DNA of 37,571 bases from Candidatus Doudnabacteria bacterium (lineage in GTDB: Bacteria; Patescibacteriota; Doudnabacteria; UBA920): contig JAHFJJ010000013.1 in the NCBI GenBank assembly GCA_023245895.1, forward strand, positions 1 to 37,571. Reading direction: 5' to 3'. The position numbers and the translations under genes are program-made. Below, piece by piece: positions 23,534 to 31,283 of the stretch. Below the pieces are notes generated by a model. That model was not told the DNA's origin. It made no database searches and saw nothing but the letters and a program-made list of their open reading frames with translations. Each line of letters opens with the position of its first letter. Position 1 is the stretch's first letter.

Positions 23534-25324
23534 TTATGGGCAGCTGACCTGGGTTGATAATTGGTTATTGCATGACCCGGGGATTGTATCGCCGCGCACA
23601 TCTGTCTGGCAACCACACATACTGGCATCTTGGGATTGAGTGGGGTTGGACTGGCTGCAGTCAGCCGGCAGGCCCAAATTCAAGCAGTTCTGTGAGGCGG
23701 CTTCTTCAAGGGTAGGAGGCGCGGGAGGAGGAGTATATTGAGAAGTAGGCACCGGTAAGACGGGATTAATAATTGCTGTGGCCACACAGGTCGACTGTTC
23801 TTTTAAAACTCCAATATTACCAGAATCACTTGTCGCCCCTTGGAATACAAACTGGTTAACCAAAGTCTCCGTAAGTTTAGCTACCACACTGACAATAATG
23901 CTGCGGGAGTTGCTTGCCCCTAATTGTAAAAGGGCTGTAAAGCTGGCTCTTTGCGCGCTCACCACGCTACTGTTTGAACTGGTTATTAAAGATTGGATTG
24001 TACTGCGTGGCGTTTTCAAGCCTGAACTTGTAAGTTCCTGCTCCGCGGATTTTTGCGCCTTGCTTTGGGTCTGGGAAGCCAAATCCTGGTAATATACCTG
24101 CCAGCCCCCCGGCGATGACATAGCGTCGCCAACCCTGGCCATTTTCTGGTAATAATTAGGGTCGTTTAGGTCCAGAGTAGCCGGATTAAAGCCTAAGTAC
24201 TGGTTTGCCTTTGCCTGAAAAAGGCTCTTTAGGTCAGGGTTCTTTCCGCAATTAAATTGAGGTATAAACTGCTTAACAATGTTCCTGTCCAGGGGGTCAT
24301 TAACATACTTGTTTAAGTAGTCGTTGGCGTACTGCCCGCTGACCAGGGCATCGGTATAATATAAAAAGTTGGCAATTTTGTAATTTTGCTCAATTTTTGT
24401 AATTAACTTATTGAGCATGGAAGTTTCAAAATTCAAAAAAGCAGTTTGAATGCCTTCTTTTACCCCATCCATAACTAAACTGGGAATGTCCCCAATCGTG
24501 GTATTAAATACTACATCGCCAATGCCTAAAAAAGCCTGGGCTTGGGGAATAAATATGCTGCCAACGGGTTTTTCGTGCCCATTTTCGGCAAAATACTTAA
24601 TGGGCACGAAGCTTATTTTATGTTTTTGGGCAAGCTTGGCAAGCTCATTTGCGTAAATTTTAGCGATGTCATTAGTAATAGCGTAGTTTTTATAAACTTC
24701 CGGCCACACAGCATCATTTTGATTTATGTCTTCAGGATTAAACTTTTTGGCCGCATTTAACAGGTTATCGTAAGCGGCGTAAGCCGTAATCAATGCTTTA
24801 TGTATAACCACACTGTCTTTTGGCACGCTCAAACTGTAGAGGTGGGCTGTAACGTCTTTTAACTTGGATTTAACCTGGTCAGCGGATTTAAAATCTTTAT
24901 TAAAAATGTCCTGGGCCAAATATGCGGTGCTGGTGCTAAATGTGTAAACTTCGCTAATGCTGCGTGTTAAATACTCCGTCACCGCCTTATCAGAGTTATT
25001 GGCCGATACTTTAATTTTTGAATCTTCAATAGCCGGAGGAAGAATTTTTTGGTCAACCTGAAGGGTCTTTTCCACCTCTTTCTTTATTTCCTCCCTGGTA
25101 ATAATAGTCTGGAACAGCTCTTTGCTGGCTTTTTGGTCTATATTGGCCGCGGTAAAATAATCCAAATAAGCTTTGGAGTTTAAAATATCGCTATTGTCCT
25201 GCTTGGTAAAAGTATTATTTTGGACAATTAAATCTGGGCGGTGCCAAAAAGAAATTGCCACTAAAATAAGTATTAAAGCAATGGAGCCGGCGAAAATTTG
25301 TTTTTGTTCTTTTGTTTCGAGCAT
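23534..25324 (-). CDS. Exported/membrane-anchored protein of unknown function, Cys-rich C-terminus
   Basis: 596 residues, not recognised. An N-terminal hydrophobic helix (about residues 10-27, IFAGSIALILILVAISFW) would anchor it, with the rest outside. The middle is largely helical. The C-terminal 100 residues have a Pro-rich patch (PVPTSQYTPPPAPP) and eight or so cysteines in short motifs (CLNLG, DCSQ, MCGC, SCNN, SCP), suggesting disulphides. The segment 'FNTTIGDIPSLVMDGVKEGIQ' then 'NFLYYTDALVSGQYANDYLNKYV' is reminiscent of accessory proteins of type IV secretion loci in related genomes; this is a weak inference. A TGGTATAAT box at 25343-25351 is close to its start. Confidence 0.75.
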   Translation of the reverse strand: MLETKEQKQIFAGSIALILILVAISFWHRPDLIVQNNTFTKQDNSDILNSKAYLDYFTAANIDQKASKELFQTIITREEIKKEVEKTLQVDQKILPPAIEDSKIKVSANNSDKAVTEYLTRSISEVYTFSTSTAYLAQDIFNKDFKSADQVKSKLKDVTAHLYSLSVPKDSVVIHKALITAYAAYDNLLNAAKKFNPEDINQNDAVWPEVYKNYAITNDIAKIYANELAKLAQKHKISFVPIKYFAENGHEKPVGSIFIPQAQAFLGIGDVVFNTTIGDIPSLVMDGVKEGIQTAFLNFETSMLNKLITKIEQNYKIANFLYYTDALVSGQYANDYLNKYVNDPLDRNIVKQFIPQFNCGKNPDLKSLFQAKANQYLGFNPATLDLNDPNYYQKMARVGDAMSSPGGWQVYYQDLASQTQSKAQKSAEQELTSSGLKTPRSTIQSLITSSNSSVVSAQRASFTALLQLGASNSRSIIVSVVAKLTETLVNQFVFQGATSDSGNIGVLKEQSTCVATAIINPVLPVPTSQYTPPPAPPTLEEAASQNCLNLGLPADCSQSNPTQSQDASMCGCQTDVRGDTIPGSCNNQLSTQVSCP

Positions 25325-25342
25325 TGGCTTGCTATTTTTTAT

Positions 25343-25351
25343 ATTATACCA
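25343..25351 (-). promoter_or_regulatory. Extended -10 element ahead of the Cys-rich exported protein
   Basis: Minus-strand TGGTATAAT, 19 bases upstream of the ATG at 25324; no matching -35 at the usual distance. It lies between the end of dnaX and this gene. Confidence 0.5.
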
Positions 25352-25363
25352 TGCTTTGGCGTT

Positions 25364-26968
25364 TTATTCTATCAATTCACCGCCAAAAACCTTTAAAGCT
25401 TCACTTAGGACTTCGGCCGTGCCTAAAGAACCCACTTTCTCTTCTTTAGTAACCCTTCCTGCAATGCTTATTTTTTTGCCGCAGACTTCTTCCAGCACGG
25501 AACAGATCAGGCTGGAATTCTTAAAATTTTCCAAATTTTGCTTGTCAAATAAAAATTTTACGCCCAAGATTATTTTACTTCCCTCAACCGCTTCCAGCCT
25601 CGCCGCCCTAGCCATGCTGGCAAGGGGGCCGTTTACTTTTTTTATTTTATCCAAGACCTTAGGCCATAGTACTTCAACCTCTTGAAGACTCAGTACAGGC
25701 TCTTGCGCTTGAAGGGTTTCATGTTGTGTCATTGCGAGGAGTGCATCCGAAGCAATCTCTTTACGTGATGAGATTGCTTCCTCCTTCGTCCGCCTTAGGC
25801 GGACTTCGGCGGACAGGTCGGATGCACTCGCAATGACAAACGCCGAGGGCAGTTCTTTATTTGCAGGATTCGCATCCGCTGATTCACTTATTGACTTATT
25901 AGCTGACGGGCCCCTCTTTAATGCCGCCTCAATTCCTGCCAAAAGCATGGGAATTTCAGCTACGGGACTTGAAGGCAGGTCTTTATATGATTTTAAAAAT
26001 AACCTGATAATAAAAATCAGTTCAGACAGGGAAAATTTTTCCGCCAGTTTAGCAACGGGTTCGGAAGACGCAATCTTCCCGTCGCTTGCCTTATAAATTA
26101 AAACCTTGCGCAAAAATTCCAAAAAATCCCTGTTTAAAATTAAAAAATCCGTTCCTTTTTCGGAAATTGCGGAAAAAAAATCCGGCAAGCCGGCCGCCTG
26201 GCCTGAGGCAATTAACCCCAGCAAATCTTCGCAAGTCTGAACATCGGTGACGCCCAAAAGCTGGCGGCAATCCGCAAGCGAAGCCTCGGGCCCGAGCGTC
26301 ATAATCTTGTCTAGCAAGGACAAGGCGTCGCGCGCGCCTCCTTGCGCGGATTGGCTGACCAATTCCAAAATACCCTGGCCAAAATCAAACTTTTCTTCGG
26401 CAGCAATTTTTTGCAACAGCTGCAGCAAGTCGGCTTCAGAATAGGCCTTAAAATCAAACCTTTGCGTACGCGAAACTATGGTGGCCGGCACTTTGTTTAT
26501 TTCCGTAGTGGCCAAAATAAAAATAGCATGGGCAGGCGGCTCTTCCAAAGTCTTAAGCAAAGCGTTAAACGCGCCTTTGCTTAGCATGTGGACTTCATCT
26601 ATTATAAAGACTTTGTATTTTCCGGAGGAAGGCGAAAACCGGACATGCTCGATCAACTCGCGGATGTTATCCACCCCCGTGTTAGAGGCAGCGTCTACCT
26701 CAACTAAATCCAAAAAATTCCCCGACGCGATGGCTTTACAATTATCGCACACTCCGCATGGGTCGCCATCCTTTATATTCAAACAATTAACCGCCTTGGC
26801 TAATATCCGCGCCACCGATGTCTTGCCTACCCCCCTACTTCCCGTAAACAAATAAGCATGCGCCACGGAACTCCCTAAAACCTGGTTTCTTAGGGTTTGG
26901 ATAACGGGTTTTTGGCTTAAGACTTGGGAGAAAGTCTGCGGCCTGTATTTCCTATACAATACTGCCAT
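25364..26968 (-). CDS. dnaX: DNA polymerase III subunit gamma/tau
   Basis: 534 residues, the clamp-loader ATPase. 'YRKYRPQTFSQVLSQ' opens the AAA+ module; Walker A is 'GSRGVGKTS' (about 43-51), the zinc module 'CLNIKDGDPCGVCDNC', Walker B/sensor 'IIDEVHMLSKGAFNALLKTLEEPP' and 'ILATTE', then the lid and collar domains to about residue 350. Residues 377-414 (VIASASDLSAEVRLRRTKEEA and on) are encoded by a palindromic element placed in frame in the linker before the C-terminal tau-like domain. That linker is variable in length and sequence in the family, so an insert there can be tolerated. Upstream is a TGCTATAAT box at 26993. Confidence 0.95.
   Translation of the reverse strand: MAVLYRKYRPQTFSQVLSQKPVIQTLRNQVLGSSVAHAYLFTGSRGVGKTSVARILAKAVNCLNIKDGDPCGVCDNCKAIASGNFLDLVEVDAASNTGVDNIRELIEHVRFSPSSGKYKVFIIDEVHMLSKGAFNALLKTLEEPPAHAIFILATTEINKVPATIVSRTQRFDFKAYSEADLLQLLQKIAAEEKFDFGQGILELVSQSAQGGARDALSLLDKIMTLGPEASLADCRQLLGVTDVQTCEDLLGLIASGQAAGLPDFFSAISEKGTDFLILNRDFLEFLRKVLIYKASDGKIASSEPVAKLAEKFSLSELIFIIRLFLKSYKDLPSSPVAEIPMLLAGIEAALKRGPSANKSISESADANPANKELPSAFVIASASDLSAEVRLRRTKEEAISSRKEIASDALLAMTQHETLQAQEPVLSLQEVEVLWPKVLDKIKKVNGPLASMARAARLEAVEGSKIILGVKFLFDKQNLENFKNSSLICSVLEEVCGKKISIAGRVTKEEKVGSLGTAEVLSEALKVFGGELIE
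25727..25838. repeat. Composite palindromic element, copy R3, inside dnaX
   Basis: The outer arms are TGTCATTGCGAG (25727-25738) and CTCGCAATGACA (25827-25838); the second level pairs GAAGCAATCTC with GAGATTGCTTC. The 38-bp VRLRRT module (25780-25817) is nested between the second level and the right arm. The element is 112 bases and leaves an open frame. Confidence 0.9.
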
Positions 26969-27060
26969 AAAAGATAGTTTAAGGGTCTATCCATTATAGC
27001 ATAATACAAAAACGGCCAAAACCGGATATTTTGGCTTTGAAAAATAATTAATTTTATAGC

Positions 27061-28722
27061 CTAAAACTTATAGTCCCAAATATAATCGGGTGATATCTCT
27101 GTAAAATCACGGATGTTAAAAGCCCCGGTATTAGCAGTTGTAGCCCCGTTTTTATTGGCAATCCCTGATGGAGAAACAGACAACAAAGCCCCGCCATTGC
27201 TTATTCCGCTTTGATATTCCTGCCCGTTAAAAGCGTTTTGTTTTAACCAGTCATATTTTTGCTTTAAGACGGAATTAGCCGCGGCCAGCTCCCTAAAAGT
27301 CTTTCCGTTAACCACATACAAAGCAAAAGATTCGGCAAAGTCCTCATAGGGTGTATAATACTGCGGATTATTCGTAAGGCTCCAGCCAACCGCGTAAGAA
27401 CCCACGAATTCATTTTTGAAGTTACCAGGCCTGTTTAAAGTATAAAACTTCCAGCCTGAAGAAGGGTCTGTTTTCATGTCCGAGGTGTTGTATGAAATAT
27501 TATAAAAACCTGTGGTATCAATTGCTCCCTGCGAAGTAACCCCGTCTTTGCTGTATATGTTATTGTCTAAATAATGCGCGTACTCGTGGATCATGGTATC
27601 CGCGATTTCAAAATCGTCGCCCCATAAAGTCAAGGTTTTACCATTCTTTGCCAAGGTACAGTAATCACCGTATTCAGCATACATTTTTTCGTCGCAAATT
27701 TTATAATTGTCCGTACTTATGTCTTTGGACATTCCCCCAACCTGGCGGGAAATATAATTCTTAAAATTTGCTTCGCTCCAAACAACTAGATTCGAAGGTA
27801 AGGCTTTAAGCGCCGCGGCAACAACTGCCGCGCTATGCTGTTTAGTAGGTTCGTTTAAAGGCTCATCTAAGAAACCTCTGTACAAAGGAAAGCCCGCGGC
27901 CAGCGCGGAATCCCTTAATTCGGCTTGGACTAATAAGCTGTCAACTGCCTGAAGAGTTTTAATGTCTATGGAAGAAGATACTGTAAGCCCATGGGTTTGC
28001 TGGAAACGCTTTAAAGTTGTTTCGGCCAAATCCGCGCCTCTGCTGTAGCCATACAGGGTGCCGACCATCCTTAAAGCGCTCAAAAACCTGAAAGCAAAAT
28101 TATTTGTGTCTGTCCCGTTAGCGTAATCAAATTTATAACCGCTAACGTCGTAGCCTTGCGACTGGCCGGAGGCAATGCCTTGGGCGGTTGGGTCGTTCTT
28201 TAAAAAGTTGCTTTGCAAAACCGAGGAAGGGCTCGTACTGGGATTTGGAATATTTAAGTTCGGATTATTAAAATTTAAATTGCCCTGGCCATTGGCTTCG
28301 GCGTTAGGGCCTACAGGAACTTTTAAGTCCGCGCTGTTTGCGGCTACTACCCCGCTAAAGTCCTTATGCCAGGTATAAAAAACCTCGGCAGAAGTGTAAG
28401 GGTAGCGTACCCCCGCTCCCATAAAATAAACTACTCCATTGTAAAAAACGTCGGTGCCGCGCGGATGGCGTCCGGCCGAGGTTGCTATGGCTGCCGACAA
28501 AGACAGGGAAGAAGTGTCCCCTGTTTTGACGTTGTTTAATTTATAGCCCAATCCCTGAAAAATTTTTAATGACTTAAACGGATGTTTCTGGCCCGCCTCT
28601 ACAAAATAAATTACTGCCTTACCCTGGTCTTTGACTAAATCCCCATCATCAAAAGCCCTGGCCACGGCCGGGATAACACACAAAATAAGCGCAACTGCCC
28701 ATATTAGCTTATAAAAACGCAT
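27061..28722 (-). CDS. Secreted zinc metallopeptidase with surface repeats and peptidoglycan-binding-like domain
   Basis: 553 residues. A signal peptide (KLIWAVALILCVIPAVARAF) is followed by two copies of the surface repeat: 'VIYFVEAGQKHPFKSLKIFQGLGY' and 'VVYFMGAGVRYPYTSAEVF', closing with 'AANSADLKVPVGP', the same closing motif as in the 1150-residue secreted protein. A peptidoglycan-binding-like segment 'LKRFQQTHGLTVSSSIDIKTLQAV' comes next, then a metallopeptidase domain with 'HEYAH' (about residue 380, HExxH) and a probable third ligand in 'PYEDFAESFALYV'. Likely an envelope or extracellular gluzincin-type peptidase, perhaps cutting peptidoglycan or surface protein. The start lies 12 bases after the GtrA-like stop with GGAAG nearby. 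Confidence 0.85.
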   Translation of the reverse strand: MRFYKLIWAVALILCVIPAVARAFDDGDLVKDQGKAVIYFVEAGQKHPFKSLKIFQGLGYKLNNVKTGDTSSLSLSAAIATSAGRHPRGTDVFYNGVVYFMGAGVRYPYTSAEVFYTWHKDFSGVVAANSADLKVPVGPNAEANGQGNLNFNNPNLNIPNPSTSPSSVLQSNFLKNDPTAQGIASGQSQGYDVSGYKFDYANGTDTNNFAFRFLSALRMVGTLYGYSRGADLAETTLKRFQQTHGLTVSSSIDIKTLQAVDSLLVQAELRDSALAAGFPLYRGFLDEPLNEPTKQHSAAVVAAALKALPSNLVVWSEANFKNYISRQVGGMSKDISTDNYKICDEKMYAEYGDYCTLAKNGKTLTLWGDDFEIADTMIHEYAHYLDNNIYSKDGVTSQGAIDTTGFYNISYNTSDMKTDPSSGWKFYTLNRPGNFKNEFVGSYAVGWSLTNNPQYYTPYEDFAESFALYVVNGKTFRELAAANSVLKQKYDWLKQNAFNGQEYQSGISNGGALLSVSPSGIANKNGATTANTGAFNIRDFTEISPDYIWDYKF

Positions 28723-28734
28723 AGCTTCCGGGAG

Positions 28735-29406
28735 TTATTTTTTAAAAACGACCACTTTGTAGCCGATAAAATTCCAAAAAAGCGATACGCCGGTTGCAAG
28801 GGACAAAGCAATATTTTTATCCAAGTCCGAAAGCGTAATATGAATGTGCGTGGAGAAAACCGCGCTAAGGGTGGAATTAATTAAAAACCCGACGCCGGTG
28901 ACAACAAAAAAAATGGCAAAAGAATGGCTTTCGTGGTTCCAATCAGACAGGTGGAAGCCGAAATGCTTCCACAAGACAGTTTCGAAAATCAAATAAACAA
29001 TCAGCAAAATAAAGAAAAAATAAGCCGGGGCAAAAAATTTCGAAGAAATAAGAATAAGCAGTATGGTTAGCCCGCCAAGCAGGCCGACCAAAAATAATCT
29101 GCGCAAATTTTTCCATAGCGTTACGCCGGTTTCGGAACCAAAAGTCCAAGTCCTGTTCCACAGGTAGCTTTGAATGACCGCGCAAATAAAACCAACACCC
29201 GTTACCAAACCGTACTGCCAGCCTTGTGATATCCCCAGGGCCTTTGAAATTGTATTGGTTACCAAAAAACCCAGCCCGGTATTTAAAAAGCCTATGCAGC
29301 CAAAACGCAAAAACTGGTAAACTACCGTGTGAGTTTCCAGAAAAAAGGTTATTTTTTGGCTAAAGCTTAAAACCGGGGTGTTTTGTGCTGGCTGATAGTT
29401 ATCCAT
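28735..29406 (-). CDS. GtrA-family membrane protein
   Basis: 223 residues. 'FLRFGCIGFLNTGLGFLVTNTI' and 'YLWNRTWTFGSE' are the first half-signature of GtrA (polyprenyl-linked glucosyl or sugar translocation), and 'VVTGVGFLINSTLSAVFS' with 'FWNFIGYKVVVFKK' is the second. A typical member has four helices in about 130 residues; here an extra hydrophobic pair in the middle ('LFLVGLLGGLTILLILISS' and 'YFFFILLIVYLIF') separates the two halves. Likely it moves lipid-linked sugars across the membrane for surface glycan assembly. It is co-transcribed with the metallopeptidase gene downstream. Confidence 0.85.
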   Translation of the reverse strand: MDNYQPAQNTPVLSFSQKITFFLETHTVVYQFLRFGCIGFLNTGLGFLVTNTISKALGISQGWQYGLVTGVGFICAVIQSYLWNRTWTFGSETGVTLWKNLRRLFLVGLLGGLTILLILISSKFFAPAYFFFILLIVYLIFETVLWKHFGFHLSDWNHESHSFAIFFVVTGVGFLINSTLSAVFSTHIHITLSDLDKNIALSLATGVSLFWNFIGYKVVVFKK

Positions 29407-29489
29407 TTGATTTTGGAGTTATGAAGTATGAATCAAGAATTAGGGCCATATCCAAGTCCATAATTCATAATTCTATATTCCTAATTCAA
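29407..29489. repeat. A+T-rich palindrome between two conserved genes (GAATTATGAATTA family)
   Basis: Its minus strand reads GAATTAGGAATATAGAATTA, then ATGAATTATGG; CCTAATTC and related pieces on the other side give the complement. Close relatives lie at 21075-21138 and 37340-37419. Confidence 0.7.
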
Positions 29490-30098
29490 CTACAGTTCTT
29501 CGTCTTCATCCCTTATAACACTGCCTTCTCCCATTTCCATGTCCGTGTGGGCCGAGGCTCCGCCTTTTTTTATAACGTTTTCCACGGCCGCCCACTCGGC
29601 AACGCCGGTTTCAGGAACAACAATGGTAACCTCATCTCCGGCTTCGGCCTTAAAGTAAGTCAGGGATGCCAGCAAAACTTTATATGGCTTGCCTTCAGCC
29701 AAAACTTTAAAGTCGCCCTTTTCATCCACCAAAAGCATGCCCAGCATTTTCTTTCTTTCCATTGGGCCGATTTGTTTATAAATGAAAGAGCCGTCGTCGG
29801 CGATTGTGAGTTTTAAAACATCGCCTTCAATAAGTTTAGATTTGGACGCGTAGTTGGCCGGGACCGGATATTGTTTTTTGTCCGGGCCAATCATGTTCTG
29901 TCCGTCAAAGACGCCTTCAATAACCTTGCCGCCTTCGGAAACGCTCAAGCTTCCGGCCTTCTCGGCAAACTGCGCCAGGCTGGCTTTGGTTACGGGCCCG
30001 CCCATCATTTCTTTCAGCAGCTGTTTGGCTGATTGAATATTTTTTTCAGCCGCATCTATCATCTGAAGGGCTAAAGCTAAATTTGAAAGTTTGTCCAT
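29490..30098 (-). CDS. Conserved protein of unknown function, helical N-terminus and beta-rich core
   Basis: 202 residues, not recognised. Residues 1-33 are helical (MDKLSNLALALQMIDAAEKN), followed by a short 'PVTKASLAQFAEKAG' linker. Then comes a beta-rich part with 'EGVFDGQNMIGPDKKQYPVPANYASKSKLIEGDVLKLTI', which looks like an OB- or barrel-like domain, and a second beta stretch 'VLLASLTYFKAEAGDEVTIVVP'. The C-terminus is acidic (EGSVIRDEDEEL). No signal peptide; probably cytoplasmic. It is preceded by a promoter-like pair and preceded upstream by a terminator, so it starts a new unit with the GtrA-like gene further on. Confidence 0.75.
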   Translation of the reverse strand: MDKLSNLALALQMIDAAEKNIQSAKQLLKEMMGGPVTKASLAQFAEKAGSLSVSEGGKVIEGVFDGQNMIGPDKKQYPVPANYASKSKLIEGDVLKLTIADDGSFIYKQIGPMERKKMLGMLLVDEKGDFKVLAEGKPYKVLLASLTYFKAEAGDEVTIVVPETGVAEWAAVENVIKKGGASAHTDMEMGEGSVIRDEDEEL

Positions 30099-30197
30099 GA
30101 TTTTGTTTTTATATCTTACTTTAGATACGCTTATTCAAATCAAAAATACCTTCTAATACTTACACGATTCTTTTGGAATTTTTGTTTTCCGCCTAAA

Positions 30198-30211
30198 GCC
30201 CGCTTGCGGGC
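30198..30211. repeat. Short G+C-rich palindrome in the leader of the conserved unknown
   Basis: GCCCGC-TT-GCGGGC, 14 bases, in an otherwise A+T-rich leader of about 150 bases. It has no T tract. The rest of 30099-30325 holds only the promoter and terminator listed. Confidence 0.5.
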
Positions 30212-30259
30212 AACTTATATTTTGATTTTAGTTTCAAATAACGCTATAAGCACAGATTT

Positions 30260-30288
30260 ATTATATCAAACAAATAAAAAACAGGCAA
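30260..30288 (-). promoter_or_regulatory. Promoter of the conserved unknown (29490-30098)
   Basis: Minus-strand TTGCCT (30283-30288), a 17-base spacer and TATAAT (30260-30265). The -35 overlaps the terminator stem of the unit before. It gives a leader of about 155 bases. Confidence 0.55.
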
Positions 30289-30300
30289 ATTACGCCTGTG
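30275..30300 (-). terminator. Intrinsic terminator ending the ATPase/small-protein unit
   Basis: Minus-strand stem ACAGGC (complement of 30294-30299) with GCCTGT (30281-30286), an 8-base loop or so, followed by TTTTTT. It lies 26 bases after the stop of the last gene in the unit. Confidence 0.75.
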
Positions 30301-30325
30301 GATTGCCCCGCTAGGTTTATTAAAC

Positions 30326-30757
30326 TTAAATTTGGCTGAGCAGGGGGGCTTTGTCGGAATGTTCAATTAAAAACTGGCAAAAATCCGGGTACTTTAGGCA
30401 GAGCTCCTGGATATTTATGCCGTACCGAGCGGCGTCCTGTAAAAAAGCGTTACAGCCATGCAAATCTTTAGCAAAAACTTTTGACGCGTATTCTTTTATT
30501 TCCGCCTCGTAAACTTTTATGTCGGAAGCTTTGGTGCCGAAGTGCAAAGCCTGCTTTAAGGCCGAAACTTCTTCAAAATCTTTTTCCACCTCTTTTAAAA
30601 TAGACAAGGCCTGGCCTTCCGAACTAATAGATTTAAGTTTGGATATTACCCGGCCGGAAATTTCCGCGGCGCGCGAAAGCGACGTCCTGTGCGAACGTAT
30701 GGCTTCAGCCAAAAATAAGGCCACCAACTGGTTTAAATTTAAGCCTTGGGCTTCCAT
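30326..30757 (-). CDS. Helical protein of unknown function, last gene of the ATPase unit
   Basis: 143 residues, predicted almost all helical: 'QLVALFLAEAIRSHRTSLSRAAEISGRVISKLK', then 'ALSILKEVEKDFEEVSALKQALHFG', then 'YEAEIKEYASKVFA' and a C-terminal part with three Cys (GCNAF, LCLKY, FCQFL). No signal peptide or membrane helix. The ATG is 6 bases after the preceding gene's stop, which points to co-translation. A terminator follows. No family recognised; a soluble partner of the ATPase is inference from position. Confidence 0.72.
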   Translation of the reverse strand: MEAQGLNLNQLVALFLAEAIRSHRTSLSRAAEISGRVISKLKSISSEGQALSILKEVEKDFEEVSALKQALHFGTKASDIKVYEAEIKEYASKVFAKDLHGCNAFLQDAARYGINIQELCLKYPDFCQFLIEHSDKAPLLSQI

Positions 30758-30763
30758 AAAAAT

Positions 30764-30946
30764 TTAATGATGTGAGGCTTCTTCCCCGGAAAACATATCC
30801 TGGATGGGGTCGGACAGGTGTTCAAACATTCCCAAGCCGGTTTCCCTGCCTAGCTCATACATTTTATTGGTAAAAGTTTCAATGCTCCAAATATCTGCCT
30901 CAATCTGGCTGTGGCCAGCTTCGGTATGGTGTGTATTTTCTGACAT
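30764..30946 (-). CDS. Small protein of unknown function with His-rich ends
   Basis: 60 residues: MSENTHHTEAGHSQIEADIW at the start and 'FSGEEASHH' at the end, with a helical middle 'ETFTNKMYELGRETGLGMFEHL'. No signal peptide. The start context is AATTTTATG without a Shine-Dalgarno, as for two neighbours. It lies 27 bases after the His-rich gene and 6 before the next. Its conserved spacing in the unit is the main evidence that it is real. Confidence 0.65.
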   Translation of the reverse strand: MSENTHHTEAGHSQIEADIWSIETFTNKMYELGRETGLGMFEHLSDPIQDMFSGEEASHH

Positions 30947-30973
30947 AAAATTATTAAGCCAAGTCCGCCCGGG

Positions 30974-31258
30974 TTAATGCGCGTGAGCATGGGAGTGGCC
31001 GCCGCCCCCGCCGCCTCCACTAGCGCCAAAAAATATCCCAATCCAGTCAAAAACCTTAAGCGCGACCGGGGTTATGTGCTCGTCTGACATCTTGAATAAA
31101 AACTTTTTTAGCCCCTCGGGAGAAACAATTTCCTTAAGCATTGATATAGCCCTGCCGACTACCGGCATTGTTTCTATTACGGATTTCTCTCCTTTGCCTT
31201 CGTGGCCGCCCCCGTGGCTGGCTTCATGCCCGTGCGCGCCATGTCCATGTTCTGCCAT
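30974..31258 (-). CDS. Histidine- and glycine-rich small protein
   Basis: 94 residues. The N-terminus (MAEHGHGAHGHEASHGGGHE) and the C-terminus ('GGGGGGGHSHAHAH') are His/Gly-rich, and a central helical region 'VVGRAISMLKEIVSPEGLKKFLFKM' and an amphipathic 'ALKVFDWIGIFFGA' lie between. The ends look able to bind metal ions such as Zn, Ni or Cu. There is no signal peptide; the central hydrophobic stretch could lie on a membrane. It belongs to the unit led by the VirD4-like ATPase; the function is unknown. Confidence 0.7.
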   Translation of the reverse strand: MAEHGHGAHGHEASHGGGHEGKGEKSVIETMPVVGRAISMLKEIVSPEGLKKFLFKMSDEHITPVALKVFDWIGIFFGASGGGGGGGHSHAHAH

Positions 31259-31283
31259 AAAATTAGTTTCCTTAAAATCTGCC

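Noticed and set aside
27001-27030. Intrinsic terminator after the metallopeptidase gene (CCGGTTTTGGCCGTTTTT)
   Set aside because: Only three or so base pairs can form, so the stem is too weak despite the T run.
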